From the NCBI RefSeq assembly GCF_001192795.1, contig NZ_DF968181.1:151603-215602 (forward strand): DNA of 64,000 nt, written 5' to 3'. The position numbers and the translations under genes are program-made. Origin of the DNA: Flexilinea flocculi (GTDB lineage: Bacteria; Chloroflexota; Anaerolineae; Anaerolineales; Anaerolineaceae). Shown here in pieces: positions 1 through 8,076 of the stretch; position 1 is the first letter of the stretch; each line of letters starts with the position of its first letter. Below the pieces are notes generated by a model. It was not told the DNA's origin and searched no databases. It was given only the letters and a program-made list of their open reading frames with translations.

Positions 1-101
1 GTCCGATTGTGACTTAAAATCGTATACGGAACTTGTGCTTTCTTCAGCACCACTTCAAGTTTGCGTAAACGATCCGTTTCCGGTGAGCGTGTGGTCTGCA
101 T
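1..101 (-). CDS. Start of an unidentified gene (partial)
   Basis: On the minus strand an ATG at 99-101 opens a frame with no stop as far as the window edge (33 codons). A purine-rich AGGAAATCCACC lies just upstream and the acetyltransferase gene ends 16 bp before it, so the two look co-transcribed. The visible N-terminus reads MQTTRSPETDRLRKLEVV and continues LKKAQVPYTIL. The phrase LKKAQVPYTIL recalls the beginning of YbaK/ProX-type aminoacyl-tRNA deacylases, but 33 residues do not support a firm assignment. Confidence 0.45.
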   Translation of the reverse strand, partial: MQTTRSPETDRLRKLEVVLKKAQVPYTILSHNR

Positions 102-116
102 GGTGGATTTCCTGTG

Positions 117-650
117 TCAGGAATGGATTTGAATCCAATAGATTTGTAAGGTTTTCCCGTCCGGCTCCTGTATTTCTTTTTCCAGAAGACCACCGCATTT
201 TTCAATCGTTCTCCTTGAAGCGGCATTTTCCTGATAACAGGAAAGCATCACTTTTTTTAATCCGATTTGTTTGGCTTTCTCCAAGATTAGATTCAGCATC
301 TGGACCGCATACCCTTTTTTTCTTTCAGATGGGCAAACGCTGTATCCGATATTTCCGCCAAAGTTTCGCAGATATTCATTGAATTGATGACGAAAATCAA
401 TCATACCAATCAATTTGCCATCCGTTTTCCGAAACGCAAAATAGGTACTGGATGGAACCCAACTACTGCGAACAGTTTTTTCATCCGAATTATCACGGAT
501 CATCTTCAACCATTCTTCGTACGAATCCATTTTATCCAGTAGCGTGCTTCCATGGATGGAGTATTCCCCATGGTCAAAGTGTTCTTGTTTATAAGCCAAT
601 GCAGCCGATTTATGCCGCATTTCCGGAAAAATGAGTTCAATTTCTTCCAT
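117..650 (-). CDS. GNAT family N-acetyltransferase
   Basis: Predicted cytosolic acyl-CoA-dependent N-acetyltransferase of 177 residues. It has the GNAT fold order: an N-terminal strand IELIFPEM, a middle beta segment with DGKLIGMIDFRHQ, and the acetyl-CoA-binding segment GYSVCPSERKKGYAVQML (motif A, with the R/Q-x-x-G-x-A loop written as RKKGYA). A C-terminal segment with NAASRRTIEKCGG follows, typical of the RimJ/RimL-like branch. I chose the ATG at 648-650 because GGACGGGCGG precedes it. A longer reading would start at a TTG at 716 with no ribosome site and would add an unconserved tail. Substrate unknown. Confidence 0.8.
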   Translation of the reverse strand: MEEIELIFPEMRHKSAALAYKQEHFDHGEYSIHGSTLLDKMDSYEEWLKMIRDNSDEKTVRSSWVPSSTYFAFRKTDGKLIGMIDFRHQFNEYLRNFGGNIGYSVCPSERKKGYAVQMLNLILEKAKQIGLKKVMLSCYQENAASRRTIEKCGGLLEKEIQEPDGKTLQIYWIQIHS

Positions 651-801
651 GTTCCGCCCGTCCATTATGGAATGTGAGTAATAAAAGAATTTGTCAACGA
701 TAACTGTCACTTGCAAAATGAATATTTCTTCAGGTGACGATGCTGTGATTTATCTTGCAAATGATTATAACAAACACTTGATAAAATGGATTTACACGAT
801 T

Positions 802-924
802 TCGCAATTCGAAATTTAAATTTACTTTTGGAGTCAATCAAGAAAATTTGTTATTCTTATGGTTTTACACGAAGTGCAAAACCGTACGAACAGCTATGAA
901 TTCTTTTCCTATTTTGAATAACTG
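802..924. repeat. MITE-like palindromic repeat, 123 bp
   Basis: Full-length copy of the dispersed palindromic family. The left end is TCGCAATTCGAAAT and the right end ATTTTGAATAACTG. The central imperfect hairpin has arms ATTCTTATGGTTTTACAC and GTGCAAAACCGTACGAAC around a GAA loop. No clear target duplication remains. It lies about 100 bp upstream of the aldose epimerase gene. Confidence 0.75.
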
Positions 925-1025
925 ATTCAAAATATGGGGAGATATAATTCTCTCTTGATTCGTATGGCTGATAAAAAATTTTATTTACCCGAATGAATCT
1001 GTTCGATTTAAGGGAGGAAATAATT

Positions 1026-1967
1026 ATGATAACCAAAACGAACTGGAAGGGTGAACAAGCGGTTCTGTTGTCGACAGATACTGCCTCTGCTGTGATTCTT
1101 CCGAAACGAGGCGGAAAAATCGCTTCCTTTTATAACAAAAAGGAGAATTTTGAGTTCCTGTTTCAAAATCCGAAATTCGGTTATTCGGATGCTTCGATCG
1201 GGGATTCGTTTGAAGATTTTGAAGCGTGTGGTTTTGATGATGCATTTCCGACCCTTATCGCTGAGACCGTGATGATCGATGGCAATCCGGTGCATTATCC
1301 TGATCATGGGGAAATATGGTCGGCTCCCTTTGATCTTACTATGCATGAGGAGGAAGCTGTACTGAATTATCAGAGCAATCTGCTGGGATATACTTATCAG
1401 AAACAATTTCAGCTTTCTGATCAAACTCTTCATGGATCCTGGCGGATTGAGAATCAAAGCGATATTGCTTTCCCGTATCTCTGGGCTTTTCATTGTCTTT
1501 CAGTCTACCGCAAGAATATGCAGATTCTTTTTCCTAAGGGAACTGAAAAAATCATGAACGGACTGCTCTCAAAACGTCTCGGCTATCCTGGAGCGATCTA
1601 TGATTTCCCGGAGGATACACCGCTTGGGATAGGCTATGATTTCACAAGGGTTCCGCAGCCTGAAAGCGAATCTTATGAAAAATATTTTGTTTGGGGCAAA
1701 GTTCGTGAAGGCCGCATTGGCTACCGATTTCCTAATGAACAGACCGCAATTCAAATTCAATATGATCCGCAAATTTTCCCGTATTTGGGATTCTGGGTGA
1801 CAGCCGGCGGGTTTCGCGGAGACTATAATTGCGCGCTGGAACCGATGACCAGTTTTTATGACAGTGTTGCGAATGCCGAAAAGAGCGCCACCCTCCGGTT
1901 CTTAAATCCGGGTGAATCGATTCATTTTGATATCGATATAACATTTCTCGATACAGAAAACGATTAA
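1026..1967 (+). CDS. Aldose 1-epimerase family protein
   Basis: Predicted 313-residue carbohydrate mutarotase of the galactose mutarotase-like superfamily, which interconverts sugar anomers in the cytosol. The N-terminal LLSTDTASAVILPKRGGKIASFY and the later segments PDHGEIW, WAFHCLSVY and FPYLGFWV fit the beta-sandwich pattern, with His and Glu residues in the expected HGEIW region. The ATG at 1026 is chosen over the one at 993 because AAGGGAGG stands 9 bases upstream. The last codons and the stop are included in an 83-bp sequence repeated 668 bp downstream. Near sugar-acid genes, so a role in carbohydrate catabolism is likely; the exact sugar is unknown. Confidence 0.75.
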   Translation: MITKTNWKGEQAVLLSTDTASAVILPKRGGKIASFYNKKENFEFLFQNPKFGYSDASIGDSFEDFEACGFDDAFPTLIAETVMIDGNPVHYPDHGEIWSAPFDLTMHEEEAVLNYQSNLLGYTYQKQFQLSDQTLHGSWRIENQSDIAFPYLWAFHCLSVYRKNMQILFPKGTEKIMNGLLSKRLGYPGAIYDFPEDTPLGIGYDFTRVPQPESESYEKYFVWGKVREGRIGYRFPNEQTAIQIQYDPQIFPYLGFWVTAGGFRGDYNCALEPMTSFYDSVANAEKSATLRFLNPGESIHFDIDITFLDTEND

Positions 1968-2037
1968 GCGAATTTTCAACAGCCGTTCGAGGCATGGACC
2001 AACTATCGAATCAAAGTCATTTTTCTTATTGCTGCAT
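1955..2037. repeat. Long direct repeat, copy 1 (83 bp)
   Basis: Starts in the last codons of the epimerase gene and matches 2623-2705 at 82 of 83 positions (only the base at 2033 differs, T against C). The copies bracket a 585-bp repeat island. Confidence 0.9.
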
Positions 2038-2082
2038 CTTCGAGTATTTCCTTAATAGAAATTTTTCCACCTGTTTTTCTCA

Positions 2083-2622
2083 AATTAGTGTCCTGGAATC
2101 TCCAAATTTGAGCGTAAAAAGGGACGATTTTTCAAAAAGCGAGAAACTCAGCTACCCTCCTCGTAATGACAAATTGTCATACGAGCCCACACAGTGGTGA
2201 GAATTCTGTCATTGCGAGTTCCATTAGGGGTGATATTTGTCATTGCGAGCCCCGAAGGGGCGTGGCAATCTCCCTGCCCCATTCTGTAAAGGGTGCCACA
2301 CGAAAAGAGATTGCTTCGTCGGGCTGATGCCCTCCTCGCAATGACAGCGTGTTGGGTTGATGCTCTTCTCACAAAGACAGATTGCCATGCAAGTCACACA
2401 GTGGCAAAGTCTGTCATTGCGAGCCCCGAAGGGGTGTGGCAATCTCCCTGCCCCATAATGTAAAGAGTGCCACACGAAAAGAGATTGCTTCGTCGGGCTG
2501 ATGCCCTCCTCGCAATGACATATTGCCATGTGTGTCTTCCTGAGTATCTTGAATTAGTGCCTTGAAATCTCCAAATTTGAGCGTAAAAAGGGACTTTTTT
2601 TCAAAAAGTGAGAAACTCAAGT
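2083..2622. repeat. Composite REP island
   Basis: Gene-free interval made only of repeats. Two direct copies of a boundary repeat of about 70 bp (2083-2153 and 2552-2622, containing CCAAATTTGAGCGTAAAAAG) enclose two REP units of 109 bp (2238-2346 and 2412-2520). Each unit begins TGTCATTGCGAGCCCCGAA and ends in the inverse form CCTCGCAATGACA. Both carry the internal GAGATTGCTTCGTCGGGCTG seen at other REP sites in the window. Open frames across the island are translations of these repeats. Confidence 0.85.
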
Positions 2623-2705
2623 AGAAAACGATTAAGCGAATTTTCAACAGCCGTTCGAGGCATGGACCAACTATCGAATCAAAGTCATTTTTCTTATTGC
2701 CGCAT
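2623..2705. repeat. Long direct repeat, copy 2 (83 bp)
   Basis: Second copy of 1955-2037. It contains a decapitated piece of the epimerase 3' end (GAAAACGATTAA) that is no longer part of a gene, which shows that the duplication happened after the gene was in place. Confidence 0.9.
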
Positions 2706-2734
2706 ATTCGCATTTTTTTTGGAGATTTTCCCAT

Positions 2735-2788
2735 AAAAAATGAGCACTGTTATCGCCTTTCCCGAAAGAAAGACCAGCGCTCATTTTT
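2735..2788. terminator. Bidirectional stem-loop terminator
   Basis: Arms AAAAATGAGCACTG and CAGCGCTCATTTTT pair with one mismatch around a loop of about 25 bases. A-rich on the left, T-rich on the right, so it can end transcription of the minus-strand aldolase gene that stops at 2837. Confidence 0.7.
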
Positions 2789-2836
2789 CACAAATATTTT
2801 GGAAGGTTAAAGAAAAAGTATTTTTCCCTGTTTGAT

Positions 2837-3484
2837 TTACAGCCCGCGAGCTTCTTTAATTTTCTCAAGGAATTTCTTCGCCATATCGGTAATCGATTGA
2901 AAGTCACCGGTTTTTGCTCCGCTAATGAGTGCGCCGCCGACACCGACAGCTACTGCGCCGGCTTTGATCCATTCACTGACGTTTTCTAATGAAACGCCGC
3001 CGGTCGGCATCATTTGGGCTTGCGGAAGCGGTCCGAGGATGGATTTGATAATTTTTGGCCCGAACAATTCACCCGGGAAAATCTTAATAATATCCACACC
3101 GGCTTCCAGATCCATGATCACTTCTCGGATGCTCATTGCCCCGGGCATGACCGGGACACGATAACGGTTGCATAAGCGGACAGTTTCGGAATCAAAAGCA
3201 GGTCCGACGATGTATTGGGCACCGGCAAGAATGGCGATTCGTGCAGTTTCGGAGTCCAGAACGGTTCCGGCTCCGATAATGAAATCCGTGGAATCTTTAT
3301 ATTCCTCAGCCAGACGATGAATGATGTCCGTCACACCCGGCACAGTGTAGGTTAATTCGATTCCTGCGACGCCGCCTTTGACGCAGGCATCGGCGACTTT
3401 CAATGCTTCTTCAGTATTTTTCGCGCGAATTACGGCAACGAGCCCACATTCTTTCAATTTTGTAATAATCTGTTCTTTTTGCAT
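2837..3484 (-). CDS. eda: KDPG/KHG aldolase
   Basis: Predicted 2-dehydro-3-deoxy-6-phosphogluconate / 4-hydroxy-2-oxoglutarate aldolase, 215 residues, the usual length for this class I TIM barrel. It cleaves KDPG to pyruvate and glyceraldehyde 3-phosphate in the cytosol. The Schiff-base lysine is Lys134 in DIIKIFPG and the acid/base glutamate is Glu43 in GIELTYTVPG. The phosphate-binding turns GAGTV, PTGGVS and GVGGAL are present. It is the last gene of a minus-strand series (second aldolase homologue, KDG kinase, this gene). The kinase product KDPG would be its substrate, which completes an Entner-Doudoroff-type sugar-acid route. Confidence 0.9.
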   Translation of the reverse strand: MQKEQIITKLKECGLVAVIRAKNTEEALKVADACVKGGVAGIELTYTVPGVTDIIHRLAEEYKDSTDFIIGAGTVLDSETARIAILAGAQYIVGPAFDSETVRLCNRYRVPVMPGAMSIREVIMDLEAGVDIIKIFPGELFGPKIIKSILGPLPQAQMMPTGGVSLENVSEWIKAGAVAVGVGGALISGAKTGDFQSITDMAKKFLEKIKEARGL

Positions 3485-3545
3485 TTTTTTATCCTGTAAT
3501 CAATTGTTTCAGTAATCCTTGCAAAATCGGAGGTGTTCTTCTGAT

Positions 3546-4568
3546 TTATCTCTGAATTCTGCCGGAACTGTCTCCTCCCATCAGGCGGAAGATTTCATCT
3601 TCCGTTGACAGGTTAAAATCCATTTCCATGGTTTGCTTCAAACAGGCGGCGGCAGTTGCATATTCAATCACCGTTTGCGGATCGAATGCTTTCATCAGTC
3701 CGTAAATTAATCCTGCAGCAAAAGAATCTCCTCCGCCGACACGATCAATCAGATGGATTGAATACTTTTTTGACTGGAAACATTTACCATCCGAAAACAG
3801 CATGGCAGACCAATTGTTATCTGAAGCCGATATGCTTTCTCGTAACGAGAAGGCGACTTTCTTGAAATGATAGGTATTGATCAGTTGTTCAGCGATACTG
3901 ACATAGCCCGAATAATCCAGTTTCCCGGAGTTTACATCCGTATTTCCAGGCACAGCGCCCAACACTTTGCAGGCATCTTCTTCATTTCCAATCAGAATAT
4001 CAACATACTGCATCAAGTTTTTCATAACGGATTGAGCTTTTTCTTCAGACCACAACGCGGACCGGTAATTGAGATCGCAGCTGATCGTTATGCCGGCAGC
4101 ATGCGCTTTTTGACAGGCTTCTTCGACGACCTGCGGCAGATGCTCGCCGAGAGCTGGTGTGATACCTGTGAAATGGAACCAGTCAGCACCTTGAAAGATG
4201 TTGTCCCAATTGAAGTCTGTTGGTTTCGCTTCCGAAATAGCTGTATTTTTTCGATCATAGACAATTTTGGAAGGCCGTTGAGAAGCTCCTTTTTCACAAT
4301 AGAATACTCCAAGCCGATTTCCGCCATAGGCGATATGGGAAGTCCCTACTGAGAAACGCTTCAGCATGGAAACTGCGCAGGCTGAAATTGCATTGTCAGG
4401 CAGCCGCGTGACAAATTCCGTATCGATTCCGTTATTACTTAGTCCGACTAATACATTTGCTTCCGCCCCTGTGTAATTTACATCAAACGAAGCGGCTTGT
4501 AAAAACCTTTGATAACCTGGGGGACTGAGTCTGACTAACATATCCCCAAAACCAACTACTTTTCCCAT
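3546..4568 (-). CDS. kdgK: 2-dehydro-3-deoxygluconate kinase (PfkB family)
   Basis: Predicted ribokinase/PfkB-fold kinase of 340 residues that phosphorylates 2-keto-3-deoxygluconate to KDPG. Visible motifs: the N-terminal substrate segment GAEANVLVGLSNNG, the central DLNYR, and the C-terminal anion-hole/catalytic-base motif DRVGGGDSFAAGLIY with Asp in GGD. The ATG at 4566-4568 is preceded by AGAGGAT; the longer frame to 4649 would run into the upstream aldolase gene. The start lies 13 bp after that gene's stop. A second kinase of very similar sequence is encoded at 13059-14081. Confidence 0.88.
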   Translation of the reverse strand: MGKVVGFGDMLVRLSPPGYQRFLQAASFDVNYTGAEANVLVGLSNNGIDTEFVTRLPDNAISACAVSMLKRFSVGTSHIAYGGNRLGVFYCEKGASQRPSKIVYDRKNTAISEAKPTDFNWDNIFQGADWFHFTGITPALGEHLPQVVEEACQKAHAAGITISCDLNYRSALWSEEKAQSVMKNLMQYVDILIGNEEDACKVLGAVPGNTDVNSGKLDYSGYVSIAEQLINTYHFKKVAFSLRESISASDNNWSAMLFSDGKCFQSKKYSIHLIDRVGGGDSFAAGLIYGLMKAFDPQTVIEYATAAACLKQTMEMDFNLSTEDEIFRLMGGDSSGRIQR

Positions 4569-4581
4569 GCTGGATCCTCTT

Positions 4582-5232
4582 TTAATTATTGGATAAAATT
4601 TCGCGGATTCTTCTCGCATTCTCTTCAATTTGGTCAAAACGATTCTCACTCAGAAGTTTCCGGTTGCATAACGAGCTTCCAATGCCGACACCCGTAAAAC
4701 CAAGACTCATGAATGCTGCCAGATTCTCCATGTTGATTCCGCCGACTGCCATCATCTTGATATGGTTGATCGGCGCCATCACCTCTTTGATATAAGCAGC
4801 GCCAAGACTTCCGCATGGAAATAATTTCACAAAATCTGCGCCGGCATGGTGCGCAGTGATGATTTCTGAAGGCGTCATAGCGCCTGGTATTGAAACCATT
4901 CCCAGATCTTTCGTATAGCGGATGATTTCTATGTCTGTATTGGGTGAAATGATATATTTAGCTCCTGCATCATAAGCGGCTTTTACCTGATCTCTTGTCA
5001 GGACGGTTCCAGCTCCAAAGGCACGTCCAGAGAAGGTTTCATTCAGCATTTGAAGCGCTTCCGATGTTTTCTGAACGCAATGAGGGTCTTGCTGATCGAA
5101 GGTGACCTCGACAAGTTGAATGCCGCCTCGTTCAATTGCTGAGACAAATGCTGACAATTCTGCTCCATATACTTTTCGGCAGATTGCAATCACTTTCTGC
5201 TGTTCGATTAATGTTTGAATTTCCTGGGCCAT
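4582..5232 (-). CDS. KDPG aldolase homologue
   Basis: Second class I aldolase of the Eda family, 216 residues. It keeps the catalytic pattern: Glu42 in LVEVTF, the Schiff-base lysine in ADFVKLFPCG, and the phosphate-binding segments GAGTVL, AVGGINMEN and GVGIGSSL. It differs strongly from the Eda encoded at 2837-3484, so it may act on another 2-keto-3-deoxy acid phosphate such as KDPGal. It is first in the minus-strand series ahead of the kinase. A candidate operator, TTCC-ATAATAA-GGAA, lies 35 bp upstream. Confidence 0.85.
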   Translation of the reverse strand: MAQEIQTLIEQQKVIAICRKVYGAELSAFVSAIERGGIQLVEVTFDQQDPHCVQKTSEALQMLNETFSGRAFGAGTVLTRDQVKAAYDAGAKYIISPNTDIEIIRYTKDLGMVSIPGAMTPSEIITAHHAGADFVKLFPCGSLGAAYIKEVMAPINHIKMMAVGGINMENLAAFMSLGFTGVGIGSSLCNRKLLSENRFDQIEENARRIREILSNN

Positions 5233-5266
5233 AGCAGATTCCTTTTCAAAAAAGATTGAAATCCCG

Positions 5267-5281
5267 TTCCATAATAAGGAA
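5267..5281. promoter_or_regulatory. Candidate operator ahead of the sugar-acid operon
   Basis: Inverted repeat TTCC-ATAATAA-GGAA between the start of the aldolase gene and the IclR gene, with TATAAT-like sequence beside it on the minus strand. IclR-family regulators often bind such GGAA/TTCC dyads; the link to this IclR protein is inferred from position. Confidence 0.35.
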
Positions 5282-5399
5282 TTATATGCAATCCATAAAA
5301 AAGAGTCAATTACAGGTATTCGAAATATGAAATGGATTCTATGTTGTGGTGTTGTTTTTGCCCGGAACGTAAAAACAATATAGCTATTCGTTGGAAAAT

Positions 5400-5524
5400 C
5401 GTCAATTTGAAATATTCGCAGAATTTATTTTTGTTCTTATGGTTTTGCGCAAAGCGCAAAACCATAAGAACAAAAAATTTTTTCTCTCTCTATTGGTAAT
5501 GCATATTTATATTTCAAATTACTG
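5400..5524. repeat. MITE-like palindromic repeat with a perfect 23-bp stem
   Basis: Copy of 125 bp. The stem 5428-5450 pairs perfectly with 5454-5476 around an AAA loop (arm end GGTTTTGCGC). Terminal repeats are CGTCAATTTGAAAT and ATTTCAAATTACTG. A decayed second copy seems to lie at about 5314-5399, with a CAGGTATTCGAAAT left end. Confidence 0.8.
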
Positions 5525-5532
5525 ATCATATG

Positions 5533-6300
5533 TTATTTCGGTTTGGTATATCCCATTCGCAGCGATAACTGTTCTGCCGCTTCACGCATTTTTGCAAGAA
5601 CAACTTCCTGTTTAAACGCTTTAAACAAATCCAGCCTTGAGACACTCATGGCAGCAATGACTTTGCGAGTAAAATCGTAAATCGGAACTGCCAGACAATA
5701 ACTGTTTTCGACGTGTTCGCCGCGATCAACAGCATAGCCGTCAATGCGGGCTTGTTCCACTTCTCGTGCCAGTTCTTCGAAGTTCGTGATCGTTTTTGTC
5801 GTTCGTTTGACGTATTGGATGTTTTTGCCGAGCTCTTCAAATTCATCTTCCGGCAATTGGGATAATAGCACTTTCCCTAAAGCAGTACAATATACCGGTT
5901 CCCGCTTTCCAATGTCATAATACAGACGGATGCTGTTAAATTGTTCAATCCGCTCCAAGTACATGACTTCATTCTGATCCAAAACACCGAGATAGGAAAT
6001 TGCGTTGAAAGTTGATGCGATGTTGTGCATAATTGGCACTGCTTCGGTTTTTAAGACAATTTTATTGAGATATATACTGGAAATTTCGACAAATTTATAC
6101 CCAAGCATGTACAGGTTGGTTTGTTCGTTCTTTTCAATCAGATGGCGTGGGATGAACGAGCTTAAAATTCTGTGTACAGTGCTCTTCGGCAGATCAGTTC
6201 TGCGGGCTAATTCGGTGATGCTGAGCCCTTTTTCGGAAGTGGCTAATTGTTCTATAATGTCCAATGCTCTGTCAATGACTTGTACGTGAGATGTTTCCAT
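5533..6300 (-). CDS. IclR family transcriptional regulator
   Basis: Predicted DNA-binding regulator of 255 residues. Residues 8-60 form the winged helix-turn-helix (LDIIEQLATSEKGLSITELARRTDLP in part, then KSTVHRILSSF). Residues 75-250 form the IclR effector domain, with typical phrases AISYLGVLDQNEVMYLERI, GKVLLSQLP and VENSYCLAVPIYD. Many IclR proteins such as KdgR control 2-keto-3-deoxygluconate metabolism. Its place directly upstream of, and co-oriented with, the KDG kinase and aldolase genes makes a KdgR-like role likely, though the inducer is unproven. A TTTACC/GGTAAA dyad overlaps its own ribosome site. Confidence 0.88.
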   Translation of the reverse strand: METSHVQVIDRALDIIEQLATSEKGLSITELARRTDLPKSTVHRILSSFIPRHLIEKNEQTNLYMLGYKFVEISSIYLNKIVLKTEAVPIMHNIASTFNAISYLGVLDQNEVMYLERIEQFNSIRLYYDIGKREPVYCTALGKVLLSQLPEDEFEELGKNIQYVKRTTKTITNFEELAREVEQARIDGYAVDRGEHVENSYCLAVPIYDFTRKVIAAMSVSRLDLFKAFKQEVVLAKMREAAEQLSLRMGYTKPK

Positions 6301-6302
6301 AT

Positions 6303-6318
6303 TTTACCCTTTGGTAAA
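6303..6318. promoter_or_regulatory. Dyad overlapping the IclR gene's ribosome site
   Basis: TTTACC-CTTT-GGTAAA immediately upstream of the regulator's ATG (minus strand). It may be an autoregulatory site. The 500-bp interval up to 6796 otherwise holds only weak MITE-like remnants (around 6615-6690) and presumed promoters. Confidence 0.3.
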
Positions 6319-6811
6319 TGTTTCGATATCAAGAATAATTGCAAAGTATAGCATAGAATCCGCATGATGGAACAATGTTACGCACTCATTTTTTTTATGG
6401 ATTCCTGAATAACCTGATTTGTCACAACCATTTTATGATTTTTATCCTGTTTATCGGTTTTTCTATCAAATCTTCGATTTTAAGAGATATTCGATGCTTG
6501 AAAGCCGATATAAATTATGATATACTCCAAAATAATGAAATGCAATACCATAATGTGGAACAACTTTTTTGACCCGACACGATCTTTCGTTCTGAACACA
6601 ATATTATAAAAAATTGATTTCAAATTTTGCCGATATTCTCTTTTCATATGAAGAACCAATCTCCATTTCAAATTGCCATCATGTCAGATACGTTCTTCTC
6701 AATGTTTTAGAAAACATCTAATTGTGGCAGAAATGGTTCTTTTTTATCGTACAATGGAATTACAGCAAATCCTTTTGCTGAAAACAAATAGAAACTATGG
6801 AGGAAACTGTT

Positions 6812-7975
6812 ATGAAGAAGATTAATGTTATTTTATCTGTTCTTGTTCTTTTTACATTACTGATCAGTGTTGCATCTGTCACCGCAGCTGAGACTGGCAA
6901 AACATTGAAAATCGGCGTGGTCAGCCCGATTTCCGGAAGTGCCGCATTAGCTGGCAAATACATTGTCAATGGTGTGAAGCTGCTTGAGAATGAACTTAAC
7001 GCTGCTGGCGGCGTCATGAATAATGGCGTTCTCTACCCGATTGAATTTGTTTATGAAGACAATGAAGCAAAAGAAGACATCACAACCAATGTCTATCAAA
7101 AGCTGATTTACCAGGATGAAGTTATCGGCATTGTCGGACCGGATATGTCTAAATGTATTCTGGCAGCCGGAACGATTGCACAATCCGCCGGATGCCCGGC
7201 TATCGGAACATTCACGACGAATGTTGCTGTAACCCAAATTGGTGATTATCTGTTCCGTGCCTGTTTCATTGATCCTTTCCAGGGTCAGGTTGCAGCTACC
7301 TTTGCATGGGGCGAAGGCTACAAAACCGCTGCAGTGCTTTATAACAATGCGGATGCTTACAGCAAAGGACTTTATGAGGCTTTTGTACAATCCTATGAAG
7401 CGCTTGGTGGAAAAATTGTCGAAACACAGGCTTACAGTGGCGCAGATGTCAAGGATTACAACGTCCAATTGACAAAAATCGCAGCGGCGAAACCGGAATG
7501 TGTCTTTATGCCGAATCTGTTAAATGAAGTTCCGCTTCAGATCCAGCAAGCACGTGCCAATGGCATTACCGTTCCGTTGATCGGTGGCGACAGTTGGGAT
7601 ACACCTGAAGTTGCGCAGGTTGCCGGTGCTGAAAATATTAAAGGTTCAGTTTATATTTCAGCATTCTCCCCCGATAACCCGGATCCGATCGCTCAGAAAT
7701 TCGTCAATGACTTCAAGACTGCTTACAATGGCGATGTACCGAACTCCAACGCCGTATTGGCTTATGAAGCGGGTGCAATGTTAGTTGAAGCGATTAAGAA
7801 TGCCAAGACCGTCGATCGAGCAGGAGTTCGTGACGCACTTGCACAGATCCAGGGTTTGGCGCTGCCTTCCGGTATCGTCACTGTAGGTGAGGATCGTAAT
7901 CCGATCAAAGGCGCTGCAATCCTTCAATACAATGACCAGGGTGTTGCAACATTCCTCAAGAATGTAAATCCGTAA
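6812..7975 (+). CDS. livJ: ABC transporter substrate-binding protein, branched-chain amino acid type
   Basis: Predicted exported ligand-binding protein (387 residues) of the LivJ/HAAT family. Residues 1-24 form a Sec signal (KK, a hydrophobic core, ending SVTAAE). No lipobox cysteine is visible. The mature part begins KTLKIGVVSPISGSAALAG, the family hallmark, and has two Rossmann-like lobes (VGPDMSKC, IGDYLFRACFIDPFQG, LIGGDSWD). Start 6812 is preceded by GGAGGAAACTGTT; the ATG at 6797 overlaps this ribosome site. First gene of livJHMGF. A stem-loop after it probably lets it be expressed more than the membrane genes. The ligand may be an amino acid or amide. Confidence 0.9.
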   Translation: MKKINVILSVLVLFTLLISVASVTAAETGKTLKIGVVSPISGSAALAGKYIVNGVKLLENELNAAGGVMNNGVLYPIEFVYEDNEAKEDITTNVYQKLIYQDEVIGIVGPDMSKCILAAGTIAQSAGCPAIGTFTTNVAVTQIGDYLFRACFIDPFQGQVAATFAWGEGYKTAAVLYNNADAYSKGLYEAFVQSYEALGGKIVETQAYSGADVKDYNVQLTKIAAAKPECVFMPNLLNEVPLQIQQARANGITVPLIGGDSWDTPEVAQVAGAENIKGSVYISAFSPDNPDPIAQKFVNDFKTAYNGDVPNSNAVLAYEAGAMLVEAIKNAKTVDRAGVRDALAQIQGLALPSGIVTVGEDRNPIKGAAILQYNDQGVATFLKNVNP

Positions 7976-7997
7976 TCAATCCTATTTGCAAGTTGGA

Positions 7998-8033
7998 AAT
8001 GCCTGCCGATCTTGTTTCAGCGGCAGGCATTTT
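7998..8033 (+). terminator. Stem-loop between livJ and livH
   Basis: AATGCCTGCCG and CGGCAGGCATT form an 11-bp perfect stem followed by TTT. Position between the binding-protein gene and the permease gene suggests partial termination or 3'-end protection. Confidence 0.75.
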
Positions 8034-8076
8034 ACAATATTTCGACCGAAATCAATAAAAAAATGGAGGTATCGAT

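Noticed and set aside
993-1025. Upstream ATG for the aldose epimerase
   Set aside because: It lies before the strong AGGGAGG ribosome site that serves the ATG at 1026.
1955-2705. CRISPR array
   Set aside because: Repeats are few, long and unevenly spaced with repeated, not unique, intervening sequence; no cas genes are present.
2148-2734. Minus-strand open frames of 74-106 codons
   Set aside because: They translate the REP island; the same peptides reappear wherever the repeat does, and they have no ribosome sites.
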